From Pseudomonadota bacterium (GTDB lineage: Bacteria > Pseudomonadota > Gammaproteobacteria > Xanthomonadales > Xanthomonadaceae), in assembly GCA_023419315.1 (NCBI GenBank), contig JAEZYE010000041.1, forward strand, positions 1 to 48,501: a stretch of DNA of 48,501 bases, read 5' to 3'. The translations under genes were made by a program, and so were the position numbers. The notes under the pieces were generated by a model that was not told where the DNA came from, did no database searches, and saw only the letters and a program-made list of their open reading frames with translations. Positions 24,902-33,746 of the stretch are shown piece after piece; the stretch's first letter is position 1; each line of letters opens with the position of its first letter.

Positions 24902-25061
24902 TGCTGTTCCATACTGCGCGGCCAGTGAGACGGCCCGATGGAATCGCGCGTGCCGCGCCGACATCGCTGAATACGCGGCAGGCCGTTGTCGATCCGCGGC
25001 CCGCCCGATCGTCGTATCCATGAAAGCGGACATCCCGTCCGCCATCCCACCGGAGTGGACC

Positions 25062-25424
25062 ATGGCTTACATCGACGGTTTCGTCCTCGCCGTTCCCACC
25101 GCCAACAAGGACACCTTCATCAAGCACGCCACGCTCGGCAATGCGGTCTTCATCGAACACGGCGCCACCCGCGCATTCGAATGCTGGGGCGATGATGTGC
25201 CGGACGGGCAGCTGACCGATTTCCGCCGCGCCGTGCAGTGCACGCCGGACGAGACCGTCGTGTTTTCATGGATCGAATGGCCGGACAAGGCCTCGCGCGA
25301 TCGCGGCATGCAGGCGGCCATGGAAGATCCGCGACTGAACGATGGAAGCAATCCGATGCCGTTCGACGCGAAACGGATGATCTACGGCGGCTTCCAGCCG
25401 GTGGTCGTCCTGCCCAAGGCGTGA
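25062..25424 (+). CDS. DUF1428 family protein (YbaA-like)
   Basis: A 120-residue cytoplasmic protein of the DUF1428 family, recognised by its opening M-A-Y-I-D-G-F-V-L-A-V-P, the E-C-W-G-D-D-V-P-D-G segment, S-W-I-E-W-P-D-K-A-S-R-D and the ending K-R-M-I-Y-G-G-F-Q. The fold is a ferredoxin-like dimer; the role is unknown. The start at 25062 has GGAG about 8 bases upstream and begins exactly at the conserved part, so the longer frame from 25020 is unlikely. It is 299 bases from the divergent secreted-protein gene. Confidence 0.93.
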   Translation: MAYIDGFVLAVPTANKDTFIKHATLGNAVFIEHGATRAFECWGDDVPDGQLTDFRRAVQCTPDETVVFSWIEWPDKASRDRGMQAAMEDPRLNDGSNPMPFDAKRMIYGGFQPVVVLPKA

Positions 25425-25431
25425 ACGCGCG

Positions 25432-25454
25432 GCGCGCATCCTCGCGATGCGCGC
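25432..25454. terminator. 9-bp perfect hairpin between convergent genes
   Basis: GCGCGCATC (25432-25440) pairs with GATGCGCGC (25446-25454) around CTCGC. It lies 7 bases after the DUF1428 stop and 12 bases before the end of the converging glycosidase-like gene. No T-run. Confidence 0.5.
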
Positions 25455-25466
25455 TGTCCGCAACGA

Positions 25467-27650
25467 TCAAGGCAACGACAACGTGTGGCGACCCGCCGCA
25501 ATCGTGCGCTTGCGCGTGCGCGGCGGCTCGCCCGGCCGTGACGGTTCACTCCACGTGAGGAAAACGTCGGGGCCGCGATTGACGATATCCAATCGCGTAC
25601 CGCCGGCCGTGCGCCGCCAGTGCAGATCCACGCGGCTGTCGCCGACGCGCACGCGCGACACCTGCAATTCGTTCCAGTCCATCGGCGGTCGCGGCGCGAA
25701 CTGCAGCGTGTGTTGCGACGCATCGACGTCAAGCCCGAGCATGCCGGTCACCGCCGCCGACAGGAACGCGGCCGACGACCACATCTGCTCCGGCACCGAT
25801 TCGCGCTGCGGCGTGAAGCGATCACCGCGCATCACTTCATGCATGTGGCCCGGCGAATCGATGCCGGCCCATGCCACGAGACTGCGCCACAGCGCGTTCG
25901 CCTGTTCGGCACGTCCGGCCTTCCACAGTGTTTCCGCGGCCGATGCGGTGCCCAGTCCCCACACACTGCCGCGCGAATACGCTTCGGGATCGTAGTCGCG
26001 TGCGCTCATCGGCTTGCTGCGCAATCCCCACGACGTGACGTAGTCGGGTGAACCGAGCTGGTCCAGCGTCAGTGCGGCCTCCTCCGCCGTCGCTGCGCCG
26101 GACGAAATCGCCGCCAGATCCGCCGGCGAGGTGCTTTCGCCCGCCGCGCCCGCATGCGTGAAGCCGCTGATCCAGCGCTTTCCCTTCTCGTCGCGATAGC
26201 GCGCACGCAGACCGGTGCGCGCATCCTGGCTGTAGCCCGCGGCCTGCCATGCCAGCTCGGGATCACCCATGCGCGAAGCCATCCGCGACATCGCGTCTGC
26301 CGCATCCACCCAGGCCGCGGAGAGCGTCAGTTCGTCGGTCAGGCGGTCCTGTTCGTTCGCGCTCATCTTGTCGGCAGGCACGCGCGGCAGGTGATCGCGC
26401 TTGTCCAGCGTTGAAACGCAATACCGATACGCCTTCAGCACGGCGGGCCAATGCCGGCGCAGGAACGCGTCATCGCTGCTGGCGCGCGCGTATTCGGCGA
26501 GCACGGACAGGAACGAAAACGCGATGTCCACGTGCACGTACATGTAGTGGTAGTCGTTCGCCCAGTCGACGAAGCCTGCGCTCTGCGACATCTCGTGCCA
26601 GATGTTGCCGTTTTCCGGATGCTGGTAGCGCAGGATGAAAGCCAGTTCGTCGGCGGCGCGCGCATACTCGCCGGCATGGATCAGCGCACGCGTGCCGACC
26701 AGTCCGTCGCCGGCGAAATACCAGGCGTATTGCGGGCGGCGCGAACCATGCGAAGGTCCGTACCCGGCCACCAGCCCGCAGCCCAGGCGCGCATTGCAGG
26801 TCCACGCCTGCTCCAGCGCAATCTGCGCCCAGCGCAGCGCGCGGTTGGTGTCTTCGTCGGGCGTGCGGATCTGCAGGCGATCCGCGTGGTCGTAGCGTTC
26901 GCGATCCGATGCTGCCGGCCCGCTCACCTCGCGCAACGCGCGCGTAGTCGCCTGCGTGGATTCGGTGGCCTCACTCTGGCCGGCGAACACCAGGCTGGCG
27001 CAGCGTTGCGCGCCGCATCGCTGTGGTCGCATCTGCAGGAACACCGGACGATCGAACCGGCTGCCGCGCCGGTCGTTGTTCGGTTCGGTGTGGTCGCTGG
27101 CCTGTTCGGACGACACCAAAGCCTCGAACACATGGCGTGGCTCGCTGAAACGGAGGCCGCGCATGCGTTCGTCCCACGCCATCTCCTGGCCACCCGTGCC
27201 GACCGGCCACATCAGGTTCAACGAGGGCCGGAACTGCGCACGCAACTGGATATCCGCGCGCCCTTCGATTTCGTAGCGCACCTGGACACCGGGCAGTTGC
27301 GCATGCGTGAAGATGTGCTCGCGCACGCGATAGTCAGGGCCGCGGTAATGACGCGTGACGCCGACCGGATCCACGTCCACGCGCTCCAGCAGGCCGAGGC
27401 CATCGACAATCCCCGACGGGGCGACGAACTGCAGCCGATAGTCCGACACGATCTGGAGCGGAAACGCCCAGAACTCCAGTCCGTCTTCCGAATAGCCGCC
27501 AGCGAAGGCACGCAAGCCGTGGACCGCGAGATAGCGATCCTGGCGTGCGTCCTCGATCGTCCATGCCGGCAGCGCCGCCGTTTCGTCCGCATGCGCGGGC
27601 CATGCACCCGCGCCCAGCCACAACAGGAATCCCAACACGCACTGACGCAT
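25467..27650 (-). CDS. secreted six-hairpin glycosidase-like protein
   Basis: A 727-residue exported protein. Signal peptide 1-about 20 (M-R-Q-C-V-L-G-F-L-L-W-L-G-A-G-A-W-P-A-H-A), an N-terminal beta-sandwich-like part (about 25-270), and an (alpha/alpha)6 barrel (about 280-640) with helical-hairpin signatures such as A-L-R-W-A-Q-I-A-L-E-Q-A-W, Q-Y-A-W-Y-F-A-G-D-G and N-I-W-H-E-M-S-Q-S-A-G. This layout is shared by glycoside hydrolase clans GH15, GH63, GH78 and relatives. Asp in A-G-D-G and Glu in W-H-E-M are candidate acids; I cannot assign substrate. The start at 27650 has GGGGAGGG about 8 bases upstream; earlier in-frame ATGs (27668, 27686) lack this. It follows hutU by 104 bases on the same strand. 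Confidence 0.85.
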   Translation of the reverse strand: MRQCVLGFLLWLGAGAWPAHADETAALPAWTIEDARQDRYLAVHGLRAFAGGYSEDGLEFWAFPLQIVSDYRLQFVAPSGIVDGLGLLERVDVDPVGVTRHYRGPDYRVREHIFTHAQLPGVQVRYEIEGRADIQLRAQFRPSLNLMWPVGTGGQEMAWDERMRGLRFSEPRHVFEALVSSEQASDHTEPNNDRRGSRFDRPVFLQMRPQRCGAQRCASLVFAGQSEATESTQATTRALREVSGPAASDRERYDHADRLQIRTPDEDTNRALRWAQIALEQAWTCNARLGCGLVAGYGPSHGSRRPQYAWYFAGDGLVGTRALIHAGEYARAADELAFILRYQHPENGNIWHEMSQSAGFVDWANDYHYMYVHVDIAFSFLSVLAEYARASSDDAFLRRHWPAVLKAYRYCVSTLDKRDHLPRVPADKMSANEQDRLTDELTLSAAWVDAADAMSRMASRMGDPELAWQAAGYSQDARTGLRARYRDEKGKRWISGFTHAGAAGESTSPADLAAISSGAATAEEAALTLDQLGSPDYVTSWGLRSKPMSARDYDPEAYSRGSVWGLGTASAAETLWKAGRAEQANALWRSLVAWAGIDSPGHMHEVMRGDRFTPQRESVPEQMWSSAAFLSAAVTGMLGLDVDASQHTLQFAPRPPMDWNELQVSRVRVGDSRVDLHWRRTAGGTRLDIVNRGPDVFLTWSEPSRPGEPPRTRKRTIAAGRHTLSLP

Positions 27651-27754
27651 GAACGCCCTCCCCTGCATGGGTGCTTCCGTGCGCACGAACCACTCCCGTC
27701 CCGCACCCTATCATCGAATCGCGCCACGACTGCGGCGCGATCCGGAAGGGACGA

Positions 27755-29428
27755 TCACGCGGGCAGCATTGGCAGATTCAGGCCCTGCTCCCGCGCGCAG
27801 TCGCGCGCAATCTCGTATCCCGCGTCGGCATGGCGCATGACGCCCGTGCCCGGATCATTCCAGAGCACGCGGGCGATGCGCCGGTCCGCATCCGCCGTAC
27901 CGTCGCAGACGATGACCACGCCGCTGTGCTGCGAATAACCCATGCCGACGCCGCCGCCGTGATGCAGCGACACCCAGGTCGCGCCGCCGGCCACGTTGAG
28001 CATCGCATTGAGCAGCGGCCAATCGCTGACCGCATCGCTGCCATCGCGCATGGCTTCGGTTTCGCGGTTCGGTGAAGCCACGCTGCCGCTGTCGAGGTGG
28101 TCGCGGCCGATCACCACCGGCGCTTTCAGTTCGCCATTGCGCACCATTTCGTTGAACGCCAGGCCCAGCTTGTGACGCAGGCCGAGGCCGACCCAGCAGA
28201 TGCGCGCCGGCAATCCCTGGAAGCTGATGCGATCCCGCGCCATGTCCAGCCAGCGGTGCAGGTGCGGGTCGTCCGGAATCAACTCCTTCACCTTCGCATC
28301 GGTCCTGTAGATGTCTTCCGGGTCGCCGCTCAGCGCGACCCAGCGGAACGGGCCGACGCCGCGGCAGAACAGCGGGCGCACGTATGCCGGCACGAACCCG
28401 GGGAAGTCGAATGCGTTCTGGCAGCCTTCGTCCTTCGCCATCTGCCGGATGTTGTTGCCGTAGTCCACGGTCGGGATGCCTTGCGCATGGAAGGCGAGCA
28501 TCGCTTCGACATGCACGCGCATCGATTGCTTGGCCGCATCGCGCACGCGTTCGGGTTCGACCTTCTGCTCGGCCAGCCACTGATCGATTGTCCAGCCGAT
28601 CGGCAGGTAACCGTGTACCGGGTCGTGCGCGGAGGTCTGATCGGTCACGCAGTCCGGACGCACGCCACGGCGCACGAGTTCGGGCAGGATTTCCGCGGCA
28701 TTGCCGAGCAGCGCGATCGACTTCGCCTCACCGGCCTGTGTATAGCGCGCGATGCGGGCGAGCGCGTCATCGAGATCGCGCGCCTGCTCGTCGACATAGC
28801 GCGTGCGCAGGCGGAAATCGATGCGGCTCTGCCGGCATTCGATGGTCAGCGAGCTGGCGCCGGCCAGCGAAGCGGCCAGCGGCTGTGCGCCGCCCATGCC
28901 GCCCAGGCCGGCGGTGAGAATCCACTTGCCGGTGAGGTCGCCGCCGTAGTGCTGGCGCCCCATCTCGACGAAGGTTTCGTACGTGCCCTGCACGATGCCC
29001 TGCGAACCGATGTAGATCCACGAGCCTGCCGTCATCTGGCCGTACATCATCAGGCCCTTGCGATCGAGTTCGTTGAAGTGCTCCCACGTCGCCCAGTGCG
29101 GAACGAGATTGGAATTGGCGATGAGCACGCGCGGCGCGTCGGCATGGGTCGGAAACACGCCGACCGGCTTGCCCGATTGCACCAGCAGCGTCTGGTCGTC
29201 CTCCAGCTCGCGCAGCGCGGCGAGGATGGCGTCATAGCAGGCCCAGTCGCGCGCGGCGCGGCCGATGCCGCCGTAGACGACGAGCGAAGTCGGGTCCTCG
29301 GCCACCTCGGCATCCAGATTGTTCTGCAACATGCGGTACGGCGCTTCGCTGAGCCAGGATTTGCAGCTCAGTTGCGGACCACGCGGGGCGCGGATGACAC
29401 GTGAGGAGTCGTGACGCGGATCGGACAT
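27755..29428 (-). CDS. hutU: urocanate hydratase
   Basis: A 557-residue urocanase, the second enzyme of histidine breakdown, turning urocanate into imidazolonepropionate with a tightly bound NAD. The NAD-binding segment L-T-A-G-L-G-G-M-G-G-A-Q-P-L-A and the catalytic-region Cys in R-P-L-F-C-R-G-V-G-P-F-R-W are present; length equals the family norm. AGGGG lies about 8 bases before the ATG. Its pathway partners hutF and hutI lie 5-7 kb away on the far side of unrelated genes, and hutH and hutG are not in the window. Confidence 0.98.
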   Translation of the reverse strand: MSDPRHDSSRVIRAPRGPQLSCKSWLSEAPYRMLQNNLDAEVAEDPTSLVVYGGIGRAARDWACYDAILAALRELEDDQTLLVQSGKPVGVFPTHADAPRVLIANSNLVPHWATWEHFNELDRKGLMMYGQMTAGSWIYIGSQGIVQGTYETFVEMGRQHYGGDLTGKWILTAGLGGMGGAQPLAASLAGASSLTIECRQSRIDFRLRTRYVDEQARDLDDALARIARYTQAGEAKSIALLGNAAEILPELVRRGVRPDCVTDQTSAHDPVHGYLPIGWTIDQWLAEQKVEPERVRDAAKQSMRVHVEAMLAFHAQGIPTVDYGNNIRQMAKDEGCQNAFDFPGFVPAYVRPLFCRGVGPFRWVALSGDPEDIYRTDAKVKELIPDDPHLHRWLDMARDRISFQGLPARICWVGLGLRHKLGLAFNEMVRNGELKAPVVIGRDHLDSGSVASPNRETEAMRDGSDAVSDWPLLNAMLNVAGGATWVSLHHGGGVGMGYSQHSGVVIVCDGTADADRRIARVLWNDPGTGVMRHADAGYEIARDCAREQGLNLPMLPA

Positions 29429-29496
29429 GAAGCTGCACCCCTGGATTTCGATGCGGCATTATCGCAGGCACGCTTCCCGACCTGACAGGACATCGA

Positions 29497-30234
29497 ATGC
29501 GTATTCGCCGTGCAGTGCAGCATCTGGCTTCCGGGCTGTTGGCCCTGGCGCTCGCCGCGCCGGCCATGGCTTCCATGCCGACCGTGCTGGTCTTCAGCAA
29601 GACCGAGGGCTTCCGCCACGATTCCATTCCCGTCGCGGTTGCTGCGGTGCAGCGCACCGCGATGGACGAATCGATCTACAGCAACGCCACCGAGGACGCG
29701 TCGGTGTTCACCGATGACGGTCTGCGCGGCTATCGCGCGGTGATCTTCGTCAATACGACGGGCGATGTGCTCGACGATGCGCAGCAGCGGGCGCTGAGGC
29801 GCTTCATCGACAACGGCGGCGGTTTCATGGGCGTGCATTCGGCCGCCGACACCGAGTACGACTGGCCGTGGTATGGCGAGCTTGTCGGCGCCTGGTTCAA
29901 AAGCCATCCGCCCGGCCTGCAGACCACGCGCGTGAAGTTCGAACGGGACGGCGCCGTCATCGAAGCTCCGGAATGGCGCGTCATCGACGAAATCTACAAC
30001 TACCGCAGCAACCCGCGCGCGCAGGTGCGCGTGCTCGCCACGGTGGTCGAAGCCGACTACGAAGGCGGCACGATGGGCGCCGATCACCCGATCAGCTGGT
30101 GCCACGAACAGGGCAATGGCCGCGCCTGGTACACCGGCCTGGGCCACGACGCGCGGATCTACGAGGACGCGACGTTCCTGCAGCAGCTTGCGCGCGGCCT
30201 GGCGTATGTCGCGCGTCGCGGGGACGAGTGCTGA
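29497..30234 (+). CDS. secreted ThuA-like domain protein
   Basis: A 245-residue exported protein. Signal peptide 1-about 26 (L-L-A-L-A-L-A-A-P-A-M-A-S), then a ThuA-like, type 1 glutamine amidotransferase-like fold: V-L-V-F-S-K-T-E-G-F-R-H-D-S-I-P, A-V-I-F-V-N-T-T-G-D-V-L, and G-G-G-F-M-G-V-H-S-A-A-D-T where amidotransferases have their nucleophile Cys but here there is no Cys. P-I-S-W-C-H-E-Q-G-N-G-R-A-W-Y-T closes the domain. ThuA proteins are linked to sugar catabolism, with no settled reaction. AGGA lies about 6 bases before the start. It is divergent from hutU (68 bases). Confidence 0.9.
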   Translation: MRIRRAVQHLASGLLALALAAPAMASMPTVLVFSKTEGFRHDSIPVAVAAVQRTAMDESIYSNATEDASVFTDDGLRGYRAVIFVNTTGDVLDDAQQRALRRFIDNGGGFMGVHSAADTEYDWPWYGELVGAWFKSHPPGLQTTRVKFERDGAVIEAPEWRVIDEIYNYRSNPRAQVRVLATVVEADYEGGTMGADHPISWCHEQGNGRAWYTGLGHDARIYEDATFLQQLARGLAYVARRGDEC

Positions 30235-30259
30235 GAAACATGCCGTCGCCTCGTTTGCT

Positions 30260-30796
30260 TCATGCGGGCGGGCACGCCTCCCGCCGTCCGGCCTCGAAAG
30301 CCTTGACGCCCTCGTCGTCGGTGGCCACGGGCGCGATGCCGTCGTCGAAGATCACGCGCCACTGGCCGTCGCGATCGATTTGCCAGACCGAACCGAAGCG
30401 TCCGAGTCGATAACTTCCGTCCTTGCGGCTCCGGTAAAGCGCCGGCCCGCTCGAATAGGCAGTGCGGCCATCGCCGCCCATACTCACCGTGTCCGGATAC
30501 CAGCGCAGTTCCAGGGCGGTGCCATCGATGAGTCCGGCCCATTGGCGGGTGATCGCGTCTCGGCCACGCAGCGGCTGGCGGCCCACGCCGAACACCGCGT
30601 CGACATGCAGGAAGCCGGCAAATGCCTGGGCGTCATGCGTGGCAACGCTCTTCGCGAAGGCCAGTTCGCGCGCCCACACCGCGCAACGCCCGTCCTCGCC
30701 CGCAGTCGCCTGCGGCTCTGCCGCGGATTGCGCCGCCATCGCGTGCGCGCTGGCCAGCAGTGCGCCCATCGCCCAAAGTCGCAGTGCCTGTGTCAT
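30260..30796 (-). CDS. secreted NTF2-like (DUF4440-type) protein
   Basis: A 178-residue exported protein with a signal peptide (1-about 21, ending A-H-A-M-A-A). The mature part has the SnoaL/NTF2-like layout: helix R-E-L-A-F-A-K-S-V-A-T-H-D-A-Q-A-F-A, strand H-V-D-A-V-F-G-V-G, R-G-R-D-A-I-T-R-Q-W, then paired strands ending in R-F-G-S-V-W-Q-I-D-R-D-G-Q-W-R-V-I-F-D-D-G. Such domains bind small molecules or act as simple enzymes; the role here is unknown. The true start is ATG 30796, which has GGAG about 9 bases upstream and begins the signal peptide; the longer open frame is antisense to the next gene. Confidence 0.85.
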   Translation of the reverse strand: MTQALRLWAMGALLASAHAMAAQSAAEPQATAGEDGRCAVWARELAFAKSVATHDAQAFAGFLHVDAVFGVGRQPLRGRDAITRQWAGLIDGTALELRWYPDTVSMGGDGRTAYSSGPALYRSRKDGSYRLGRFGSVWQIDRDGQWRVIFDDGIAPVATDDEGVKAFEAGRREACPPA

Positions 30797-30853
30797 GCGA
30801 AATTCTCCGGAACCTGCCAAGCTTGCCGGCATTCCAACGCTCCCCGTTCGCCC

Positions 30854-32152
30854 ATGCCTCTGCCATTGGTCAGGGCTGCGTGGCTGGCCCTGGCCCTGCT
30901 GCTGGCCGGCTGCGCGTCCCATGCCCCGCGCCCTGCTTCTTCCGGTTCGACCGCAGACGCTGCGGCTCCGCTCCCCGCCGCCGCTTCCCCCGCCACGCTG
31001 CTGCTGGTTTCGCTCGACGGCGTGCGCGCAGGCTATCTGCACCGGGGCCACACGCCCAACCTGGATCAGCTGGCGCGCGAAGGCGCGAGCGCCGACGGCA
31101 TGCGCCCTTCCTATCCGTCGCTGACCTTTCCCAACCACTACACGCTGGTGACCGGCCTGCGTCCGGACCATCACGGCATCATCAACAACACGATGCAGGA
31201 CGACCAGTTGGGCGGATTCGCGCTGAGCAACCGCGACGCCGTGGCCGACGCGCGCTGGTGGAGCGGCGAGCCCATCTGGGTGGGCGCCGAACGCGCGGGC
31301 CTGCGCAGCGCAACGATGTTCTGGCCGGGCTCTGAAGCCGCGGTGTCGGGCGTGAGGCCCGGTGCGTGGTATCCGTTCGACAAGAACCTCGCGATCGACG
31401 AACGCATCGGCCGCGTCATCGCGTGGCTGGATCTGCCGCCCGCGCAGCGCCCGCGCGTGATCACGCTGTACCTGGAACAGGTCGATACCGCCGGCCATGA
31501 TCACGGTCCGGATTCACCGGAAGTCGCCGCGGCGCTGGGCGCGGTCGATGCCGCCATCGGACGATTGCGCCAGCACATCGCACTTCATGCCAACGCGTCG
31601 CCGGTCAACCTGATCGTGGTGTCCGACCACGGCATGGCGGCCACGTCGCCGGATCGCCTGATCGCGGTGGAATCGATCGCGCCGCCGGATCTGGCTACCG
31701 CGATCGCACCAGGGCAGGTGGTGGGTTTCGTGCCCCGCGCGGGACAGGCTGCGGCCGTCGCCGAGCGATTGCTGCGCACGCACGAGCACTTCCAGTGCTG
31801 GCGCAAGCAGGACATGCCGCCGCGCTGGCACTACGGCAGCCATCCGCGCATTCCTCCGTTCGTATGCCAGGCCGATGAAGGCTGGCTGCTGGTGCGGCAG
31901 AGCAGCATCGACGCGTGGCGCGCGAAGGGCTGGATCGGCGGCGGCGCGCACGGTTACGACCCGGCGCTGCCCTCGATGGAGGCCATCTTCCTTGCGAGCG
32001 GGCCGGCGTTCCAGCCAGGCGCACGAATTGCCGCCTTCGACAACGTCGATGTCTATCCCTTGCTCGCCCGGTTGCTGGGCATCCCACCCGCGCCCCACGA
32101 TGGAAACCCGGAAACCCTGCTTCCGTTGCTGAGGCCGACGCCGCAACGTTGA
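30854..32152 (+). CDS. NPP-type alkaline phosphatase family lipoprotein
   Basis: A 432-residue predicted lipoprotein of the nucleotide pyrophosphatase/phosphodiesterase family. Signal 1-19 with lipobox L-A-G-C (Cys20), Ala/Pro/Ser linker to about 46, then the catalytic domain. Metal and nucleophile positions are in place: D55 (L-V-S-L-D-G-V), T91 nucleophile (Y-P-S-L-T-F-P-N-H), D211 and H215 (V-D-T-A-G-H-D-H-G-P-D-S), D258-H259 (V-V-S-D-H-G-M) and a late His in G-G-A-H-G-Y-D. It should hydrolyse phosphodiester or pyrophosphate bonds outside the inner membrane, giving phosphate or nucleosides. It converges with nothing and precedes ada/alkA by 49 bases. Confidence 0.93.
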   Translation: MPLPLVRAAWLALALLLAGCASHAPRPASSGSTADAAAPLPAAASPATLLLVSLDGVRAGYLHRGHTPNLDQLAREGASADGMRPSYPSLTFPNHYTLVTGLRPDHHGIINNTMQDDQLGGFALSNRDAVADARWWSGEPIWVGAERAGLRSATMFWPGSEAAVSGVRPGAWYPFDKNLAIDERIGRVIAWLDLPPAQRPRVITLYLEQVDTAGHDHGPDSPEVAAALGAVDAAIGRLRQHIALHANASPVNLIVVSDHGMAATSPDRLIAVESIAPPDLATAIAPGQVVGFVPRAGQAAAVAERLLRTHEHFQCWRKQDMPPRWHYGSHPRIPPFVCQADEGWLLVRQSSIDAWRAKGWIGGGAHGYDPALPSMEAIFLASGPAFQPGARIAAFDNVDVYPLLARLLGIPPAPHDGNPETLLPLLRPTPQR

Positions 32153-32189
32153 TGTCCGAAAACGGTGAGTCGGTGGGTTTTGCCGGTGC

Positions 32190-32195
32190 TAGCCT
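32190..32195 (+). promoter_or_regulatory. -10-like hexamer TAGCCT, leaderless spacing
   Basis: TAGCCT ends six bases before the ATG at 32202 and no ribosome binding site precedes that ATG. This fits transcription starting at or next to the start codon. Confidence 0.4.
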
Positions 32196-32201
32196 GCACG
32201 C

Positions 32202-33746
32202 ATGACGCCCCCGCTTTCCCCTGACGGCCTGCCCGATCCGCGAATCTGCGAACAGGCGCGACTGAGCCGCGATGCGCGCTTCGACGGCCTGTTCTTCACG
32301 GCGGTCACCAGCACGCGCATCTATTGCCGGCCGGTCTGCCCGGCGCCCACGCCGAAGCCGGCCAACGTCACCTATTACGCAAACGCCGCGGCAGCGGAAG
32401 CCGCCGGCTTCCGCCCGTGCCTGCGCTGCCGCCCCGAGTTGTCGCCAGGCGATGGCGCGTGGCGGCGCGGCGACGAGACGGTGGCGCGCGCACTCAAGCT
32501 GATCGAACAGGGCGCGCTGGCGGACCAGCCGCTGTCATCGCTGGCTGATGCGGTCGGCCTGGGCGAACGCCAGTTGCGACGCCTGTTCAACGACCGCCTC
32601 GGCGCCAGCCCGGTTGGTGTGCACGGCACGCGTCGGCTGTTGTTCGCGAAACAACTGCTCACCGAAACCCGCCTGCCGATCACTGAAGTCGCACTGGCGG
32701 CAGGCTTCGGCAGCCTGACGCGTTTCAACACCAGCTTCCGCGATGCCTATCGCATGGCCCCGCGCGATCTGCGCAAACAGCATGGCGAAGTCGCGGGTGA
32801 ATCCATCGTGCTGCGACTGGGCTATCGGCCGCCCTACGATTTCGCCGCGATGCTGGAATTCCTGCGCGGGCGCGCACTGCCCGGTGTCGAGGCCGTGGAC
32901 GCACACGGCTACGCGCGCGTCATCGGGGATGCACATGCGCCCGGCTGGCTGCGCGTCACCCGCTGGAGCCCGCGCGCGGACGACCATGCCCTGAAGCTGG
33001 AACTGCATGGCGCGGCGCCGACGCAGTTGCTCGACATCGTCAATCGCATCCGGCGCATGTTCGATCTCGACGCCGACCCGCGCACGATCGCTGCGGCGCT
33101 GGGCGAAGACGCACGGCTGCGTGCGCTCGTGCGCAAGCGTCCGGGCCTGCGCCTGCCCAGCGGCTGGGACGGTTTCGAGATCGCGGTGCGCGCGGTCGTG
33201 GGGCAGCAGGTCAGCGTCCCCGCGGCCCGCACGGTGACGGCGCGCCTGTCGCAGCAATACGGAACGCCGCTGCATACGCCGTTCGCGAACGGCATTTCGC
33301 ATCTGTTCCCGACGCCCGCCGCACTCGCTGATGCGGATCTGGGATCCGTGGGCTTGCCGCGTGCGCGCGCCGCCACCGTCAACGCGGTGGCGCGCGCCCT
33401 GCTCGATGGCCGGGTCGATTTCCGCAGCGAACGCACGCTGGAAGATTTTGTTTCGCGCTGGGTCGCGCTGCCCGGCATCGGCCCCTGGACAGCGAATTAC
33501 ATCGCGATGCGTGCGCTGGGCCATCCCGATGCGTTTCCCGCCGATGACCTGGTATTGCAGAAGGCCGTGCCGCAGGACGGCAGCCGCATGACCGCCAAAG
33601 CGCTGACCGTGCGCGCGGAAACGTGGCGTCCGTGGCGCGCCTACGCGGTAATCCAGCTTTGGCGCGACAGCATGCCCGCACCTGCCTCCCCTTCCCCACC
33701 GACGGCCGCGACGAAGAAGCCGCGCCGAGCGCCCGCATCGCCATGA
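32202..33746 (+). CDS. Ada regulatory domain fused to AlkA DNA-3-methyladenine glycosylase
   Basis: A 514-residue fusion. N-terminal Ada zinc domain (about 15-85) with the four ligands C42, C46, C73 and C76; in Ada the first of these takes the methyl group from phosphotriesters and switches the protein to an activator. An AraC-type helix-turn-helix follows (about 90-195), then the AlkA N-domain (about 200-290) and the HhH-GPD glycosylase core (about 310-490) with L-P-G-I-G-P-W-T-A at 423-431 and Asp448/Asp449, the likely catalytic acid. It removes alkylated bases and probably controls its own operon. The Ada methyltransferase domain is absent here and supplied by ogt, whose ATG overlaps this stop (ATGA). 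Confidence 0.95.
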   Translation: MTPPLSPDGLPDPRICEQARLSRDARFDGLFFTAVTSTRIYCRPVCPAPTPKPANVTYYANAAAAEAAGFRPCLRCRPELSPGDGAWRRGDETVARALKLIEQGALADQPLSSLADAVGLGERQLRRLFNDRLGASPVGVHGTRRLLFAKQLLTETRLPITEVALAAGFGSLTRFNTSFRDAYRMAPRDLRKQHGEVAGESIVLRLGYRPPYDFAAMLEFLRGRALPGVEAVDAHGYARVIGDAHAPGWLRVTRWSPRADDHALKLELHGAAPTQLLDIVNRIRRMFDLDADPRTIAAALGEDARLRALVRKRPGLRLPSGWDGFEIAVRAVVGQQVSVPAARTVTARLSQQYGTPLHTPFANGISHLFPTPAALADADLGSVGLPRARAATVNAVARALLDGRVDFRSERTLEDFVSRWVALPGIGPWTANYIAMRALGHPDAFPADDLVLQKAVPQDGSRMTAKALTVRAETWRPWRAYAVIQLWRDSMPAPASPSPPTAATKKPRRAPASP

